Assembly (NCBI GenBank): GCA_934643825.1
Contig: CAKUCW010000036.1
Location: forward strand, 1 to 26,330
From: an uncultured Clostridia bacterium
GTDB lineage: Bacteria > Bacillota > Clostridia > Christensenellales > Aristaeellaceae
Length of the DNA: 26,330 bases
Direction of reading: 5' to 3'
Below are positions 23,992 through 26,330 of this stretch, piece by piece (the first letter of the stretch is position 1; every line of letters begins with the position of its first letter). The notes below the pieces were generated by a model. It had not been told where the DNA came from. It did no database searches and worked only from the letters and a program-made list of their open reading frames with translations. The position numbers and the translations under genes were made by a program.

Positions 23992-24020
23992 TTGTCCTTC
24001 GCAAGGCGTCATGTTATAAT
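23992..24020 (+). promoter_or_regulatory. promoter of the toxin mRNA
   Basis: TTGTCC (23992-23997), 17 bp, TATAAT (24015-24020) preceded by TGT (extended -10). Transcription would start near 24027, giving a 5' untranslated region of about 65 nt. Confidence 0.8.
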
Positions 24021-24054
24021 ATGCTGGTAGACAAGTGGTTCTACGGGGTGGTTC

Positions 24055-24084
24055 CCTCCGCGGCGTTCCATACAGAAGCGGAGG
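24055..24084 (+). promoter_or_regulatory. hairpin sequestering the toxin ribosome binding site
   Basis: CCTCCGC (24055-24061) is exactly complementary to GCGGAGG (24078-24084), which contains the Shine-Dalgarno GGAGG at 24080-24084. The loop is 16 bases. The site lies 8 bases from the toxin ATG at 24093, so the folded message should be poorly translated, as known for type I toxins. Confidence 0.75.
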
Positions 24085-24092
24085 TGATGCGC

Positions 24093-24182
24093 ATGACGAT
24101 CGTTGAAGCTCTCAACTTTCTTCTCGCAGTCGCCGGTTTGGTTCTGAGTGCTTATGCGCTCGGAAAACAGGACAAGCGATAA
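24093..24182 (+). CDS. holin-like type I toxin peptide
   Basis: A 29-residue peptide beginning MTIVEALNFLLAVAGL and ending YALGKQDKR. It has one hydrophobic helix (about residues 7-23) and a short charged tail. This is the layout and the M-T-x-x-E-A-L opening of the putative holin-like toxins (TxpA-related, Hol_Tox-type), which depolarise the membrane when overproduced. An in-frame ATG two codons earlier is too close to GGAGG; ATG 24093 is 8 bases away. It is the only plus-strand gene in the right third of the window, sits between comM and dprA, and has its own promoter, a buried ribosome binding site and an opposing RNA. Function is inferred; the peptide is too short for certainty. Confidence 0.78.
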   Translation: MTIVEALNFLLAVAGLVLSAYALGKQDKR

Positions 24183-24185
24183 AAT

Positions 24186-24221
24186 AAAACCGCCTCGCAG
24201 TGCCCGCTGCTTGGCGGTTTT
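24186..24221. terminator. shared bidirectional terminator of toxin and antitoxin RNAs
   Basis: AAAACCGCC (24186-24194) pairs with GGCGGTTTT (24213-24221). The minus-strand exit, GGCGGTTTTATTTTAT, is strongly T-rich; the plus-strand exit is TTTT then GGGG. Both RNAs would contain this hairpin and be complementary across it. Confidence 0.8.
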
Positions 24222-24281
24222 GGGGTAAATCCCCCATTCTCTGTCGCGGTGGTTATCCACCCTGTAGGCACACCCCACTTG
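24186..24281 (-). ncRNA. candidate antitoxin RNA of the type I locus
   Basis: Predicted RNA of about 95 nt running left from near 24280 to the shared terminator. It begins GACAAGTGGGG, nearly the same as the toxin mRNA 5' end (24030-24053). It forms a GGTGG-ATAA-CCACC hairpin (near 24247-24262) whose AACCACC is also complementary to GGTGGTT at 24047-24053 in the toxin leader. Contact with the toxin mRNA would therefore be through this stretch and through the terminator. It has no reading frame of note. Confidence 0.65.
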
Positions 24282-24286
24282 TCTAT

Positions 24287-24315
24287 ATTTTAGCATGATT
24301 CCGGTCTGTCGTCAA
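24287..24315 (-). promoter_or_regulatory. promoter of the antitoxin RNA
   Basis: Minus strand TTGACG (24310-24315), 17 bp, TAAAAT (24287-24292) preceded by TGC (extended -10). It faces the toxin promoter. Confidence 0.8.
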
Positions 24316-24330
24316 TGCGGCAGACCGTTT
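24303..24330 (+). terminator. second plus-strand terminator downstream of the toxin
   Basis: GGTCTG (24303-24308) pairs with CAGACC (24321-24326) and is followed by GTTTTTT on the plus strand. It would stop toxin transcripts that pass the first hairpin before they enter comM. It overlaps the antitoxin -35. Confidence 0.7.
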
Positions 24331-24384
24331 TTTAACCTGCGGGAAACGATACAGAAATCAACCGTTTGAACAGCGCTTTAAATC

Positions 24385-25917
24385 TTACTTCCAGTAACTT
24401 CCTTCCAGATTGCGATACCTGAGGGCTTCCAGCAGATGCGCTTTGGCGATTTGTTCCTCTCCGGCGAGATCGGCGATGGTTCGGGCGACCTTGCGCACGC
24501 GGCTGACCGCACGCATGGAGAGGTTGTACTTGTCGCAGGCGCGTCCGATCAATTCGCGGCATGCATCATCCAGCGGGCAGAACACTTCCAGCTGGCGTGC
24601 GGAAAGTTCCGCATTGCTGGTGATTCCCTCGTCCCGATAGCGCTCCTGCTGGCGTTTTCTCGCCGCCTGCACACGGCTGTGGATGGCGGCGGACGGCTCT
24701 TCCGGCACGCTTTCCGTAATCTGGCGGACGGGAACAGCCGTCACCTCCAGCTGCATGTCGATGCGATCAAGGAGCGGGCCTGATATGCGCCCCAGATAGC
24801 GGGCGATTTCCTTCTGCGAACAGCGGCAGGGCTGTGTCTTGCTGCCGTAGTTGCCGCAGGGACAGGGATTCATCGCCGCGATGAGCATCGCCCGGGCGGG
24901 ATATCTCGCCTGCGCGTTGGCGCGAACCACGTTGACAAAGCCATCCTCCAGCGGCTGGCGAAGCGCTTCCAGCGTGCCGCGGTCATACTCCGGCAGTTCA
25001 TCCAGAAACAGCACGCCGTCATGGGCTAAGCTGATTTCGCCCGGACGGGCTTTTGAGCCGCCGCCGACAAGAGCGACCGCGCTGGCGGTATGATGCGGCG
25101 CACGGAACGGACGCTCACACATCAACCCCGCGTCCGCGCCCAGCGTCCCCGCCGCACTGTGGATGCGCGTCACCTCTAAGGCTTCCTCCAGCGTCATATC
25201 CGGCAGAATCCCCGGCAGGCACCGCGCCATCATCGTCTTGCCGCTGCCCGGCGGCCCGATCATCAGCACGTTGTGTCCGCCTGCCGCCGCGATTTCCAGC
25301 GCACGCTTGGCGCCCTTCTGCCCGCGCACATCGGCAAAATCACAGCCTGTCTTCCGTTCGCCGAGCATCTGCGCATACGGTCGCGCATGCAGCGGCTCGA
25401 TGGCTTTCTTTCCCCGCAGATGACCGATGGCGTCGCTCAAATGCGCCACGGGCAGCACGGAAAGACCCTCGATGCACGCCGCCTCCGCCGCGTTCTGCGC
25501 CGGCAGCATGATCGTGTGCAGTCCGTGTTCCCGGGCGGCGATTGCCATGGAAAGCGCACCGCGCACGCCCATCACGCTTCCGGAAAGCGACAGCTCGCCG
25601 ACCGCCGCCACGCCCTGCATGCTTTCGCCGTCGATCACGCCGGTCGAAGCGAGAATGGCAAGCGCAATAGGCAGGTCGTACGCGGGACCTTCCTTGCGCA
25701 CATCCGCCGGAGCGAGGTTGAGCGTCAGCCTTGCGACGGGGAAGGTCATTTGGCAGGCGGACAGGGCGGCACGCACACGTTCCCGGCTTTCCTTAACCGC
25801 GGCATCCGGCAGACCGACCAATTCAAACATCGGCATGCCGTCCGTACAGTAGGCTTCCACCGTCACCGGATAGCCCTGTATGCCCATCAGTCCCATACTC
25901 TGCACGCTGGCGAGCAA
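24385..25917 (-). CDS. comM: YifB/ComM family magnesium-chelatase-like AAA+ ATPase
   Basis: Members of this family act as hexameric DNA branch-migration helicases during transformation in some species. The 510-residue protein has the N-terminal YifB domain (GLPDAAVKESRERVRAA, APADVRKEGPAYDLPIA), then Walker A GPPGSGKT at 221-228 and APHHTAS. Walker B GVLFLDELPE, MNPCPCGNYG and a C-terminal Mg-chelatase lid follow. I chose TTG 25917: GGAG lies 10 bases upstream and the product then opens LASVQSMGLMGIQGYPV, matching homologues. GTG 25926 is too close to the site and farther ATG starts run into the palindrome array. Next on its strand is dprA, with the toxin locus between them. Confidence 0.93.
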   Translation of the reverse strand: MLASVQSMGLMGIQGYPVTVEAYCTDGMPMFELVGLPDAAVKESRERVRAALSACQMTFPVARLTLNLAPADVRKEGPAYDLPIALAILASTGVIDGESMQGVAAVGELSLSGSVMGVRGALSMAIAAREHGLHTIMLPAQNAAEAACIEGLSVLPVAHLSDAIGHLRGKKAIEPLHARPYAQMLGERKTGCDFADVRGQKGAKRALEIAAAGGHNVLMIGPPGSGKTMMARCLPGILPDMTLEEALEVTRIHSAAGTLGADAGLMCERPFRAPHHTASAVALVGGGSKARPGEISLAHDGVLFLDELPEYDRGTLEALRQPLEDGFVNVVRANAQARYPARAMLIAAMNPCPCGNYGSKTQPCRCSQKEIARYLGRISGPLLDRIDMQLEVTAVPVRQITESVPEEPSAAIHSRVQAARKRQQERYRDEGITSNAELSARQLEVFCPLDDACRELIGRACDKYNLSMRAVSRVRKVARTIADLAGEEQIAKAHLLEALRYRNLEGSYWK

Positions 25918-25948
25918 ATTAAACACGCTCCTTTGTATAACAGTGTAT

Positions 25949-26330
25949 AACGGTTGGGGCTTTGCCCCAAACCCCACAAGGGAACTGAGTTCCCTTGACC
26001 CTCACTACGCTATCGCTTCGCGATAGCTGATGTAAAACATGTTAAAGCTGCCGCGTAGCGGAGATGGGAGTCTGAGGGATGAAATCCCTCAGGCAGGGTA
26101 TGGGGCGGCAGCCCCATAATAACCCCCATCGCGAAGCGATTCAAAAAAGCAAGAATCAGGGAGCGAAGCGAAACCTGATTCCACTAACCCGCTTAAAACC
26201 GCCGCGTAGCGGAGATGGGGTTTGGGGATGAAATCCCCAAGCAGGGCATGGGGCGGCGGCCCCATAATAACCCCCATCGCGAAGCGATTCAAAAAAGCAA
26301 GAATCAGGGAGCGAAGCGAAACCTGATTCC
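25949..26330. repeat. palindrome array upstream of comM with a tandem 150-bp duplication
   Basis: No gene is seen. It starts with TTGGGGCTTTGCCCCAA, CAAGGGAACTGAGTTCCCTTG and GCTATCGCTTCGCGATAGC. Two successive units (26050-26182 and 26201-26330) follow. Each has GCCGCGTAGCGG, a body hairpin, a GGGGCGGCxGCCCC head with CATAATAACCCCC, ATCGCGAAGCGAT, and AATCAGGGAGCGAAGCGAAACCTGATT-type ends. The offset between units is 148-151 bases and the array continues past the window edge. Confidence 0.8.

Noticed and set aside
24009..24296. A 95-codon minus-strand frame covering the toxin region
   Set aside because: It runs through both terminators and the toxin promoter, lacks a ribosome binding site, and its low-complexity translation resembles no protein. 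The RNA and promoter structure explain the sequence better.
25949..26330. Repeats at the right edge as a CRISPR array
   Set aside because: Repeat units are about 150 bp, differ internally and consist of adjoining hairpins. There are no uniform repeats with unique spacers of constant length and no cas genes.

Overview
The window reads as chromosome of a spore-forming, fairly GC-rich member of the Clostridia (Bacillota). The evidence is the germination protease gpr, the dprA-topA-trmFO-hslV-hslU gene order, a zinc-type (CxxC...CxxH) bS18, a valine T-box, SD-driven starts including GTG and TTG, and consensus sigma-A promoters. I cannot name the genus from sequence alone.

Layout. 116-1039 (+) is fabD. 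It converges on an obg-yhbY operon (-), and the shared terminator between them is split by a roughly 190-bp fold-back element. obg is divergent from the ribosomal operon rpsF-ssb-rpsR (+, 3379-4562), which ends at a strong terminator. A sporulation pair, gpr then a D-Ala-D-Ala carboxypeptidase (-, 5106-7194), lies between two large, mutually inverted arrays of short palindromes. Next, all on the minus strand, is valS-folC-rsmH (12948 to 7800), preceded by a complete valine T-box and a 57-codon membrane micro-ORF. Upstream of that is a three-gene envelope-glycan operon (GT14-like glycosyltransferase, membrane-anchored unknown, polytopic DUF6056-like protein). A second copy of the 190-bp element then separates it from the housekeeping run comM, dprA, topA, trmFO, hslV, hslU (25917 to 16813).

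Two things stand out beyond the housekeeping genes. First, 23990-24330, between comM and dprA, carries what looks like an intact type I toxin-antitoxin locus. It has a 29-aa holin-like hydrophobic toxin whose ribosome binding site is buried in a perfect 7-bp stem. Two convergent extended -10 promoters face a shared bidirectional terminator, and the 5' ends of the two RNAs are near-identical. Second, almost every long intergenic gap is filled by a combinatorial set of short palindromes: a CGC-GAA-GCG hairpin, a body hairpin and a head hairpin, in conserved order. Their outer stem bases change together from copy to copy, so the pairing is conserved rather than the sequence. These arrays surround gpr-dac in inverted orientation, surround trmFO in direct orientation, and are tandemly duplicated at the right edge.

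How the genes work together: fabD serves fatty acid synthesis. obg, yhbY, rpsF, rpsR, rsmH and valS serve ribosome assembly and translation. folC makes folylpolyglutamates. topA, dprA, comM and ssb handle DNA topology and single-strand or incoming DNA. trmFO modifies tRNA using methylene-folate, and HslUV is an ATP-dependent protease. gpr and the carboxypeptidase belong to spore biology and the cell wall.
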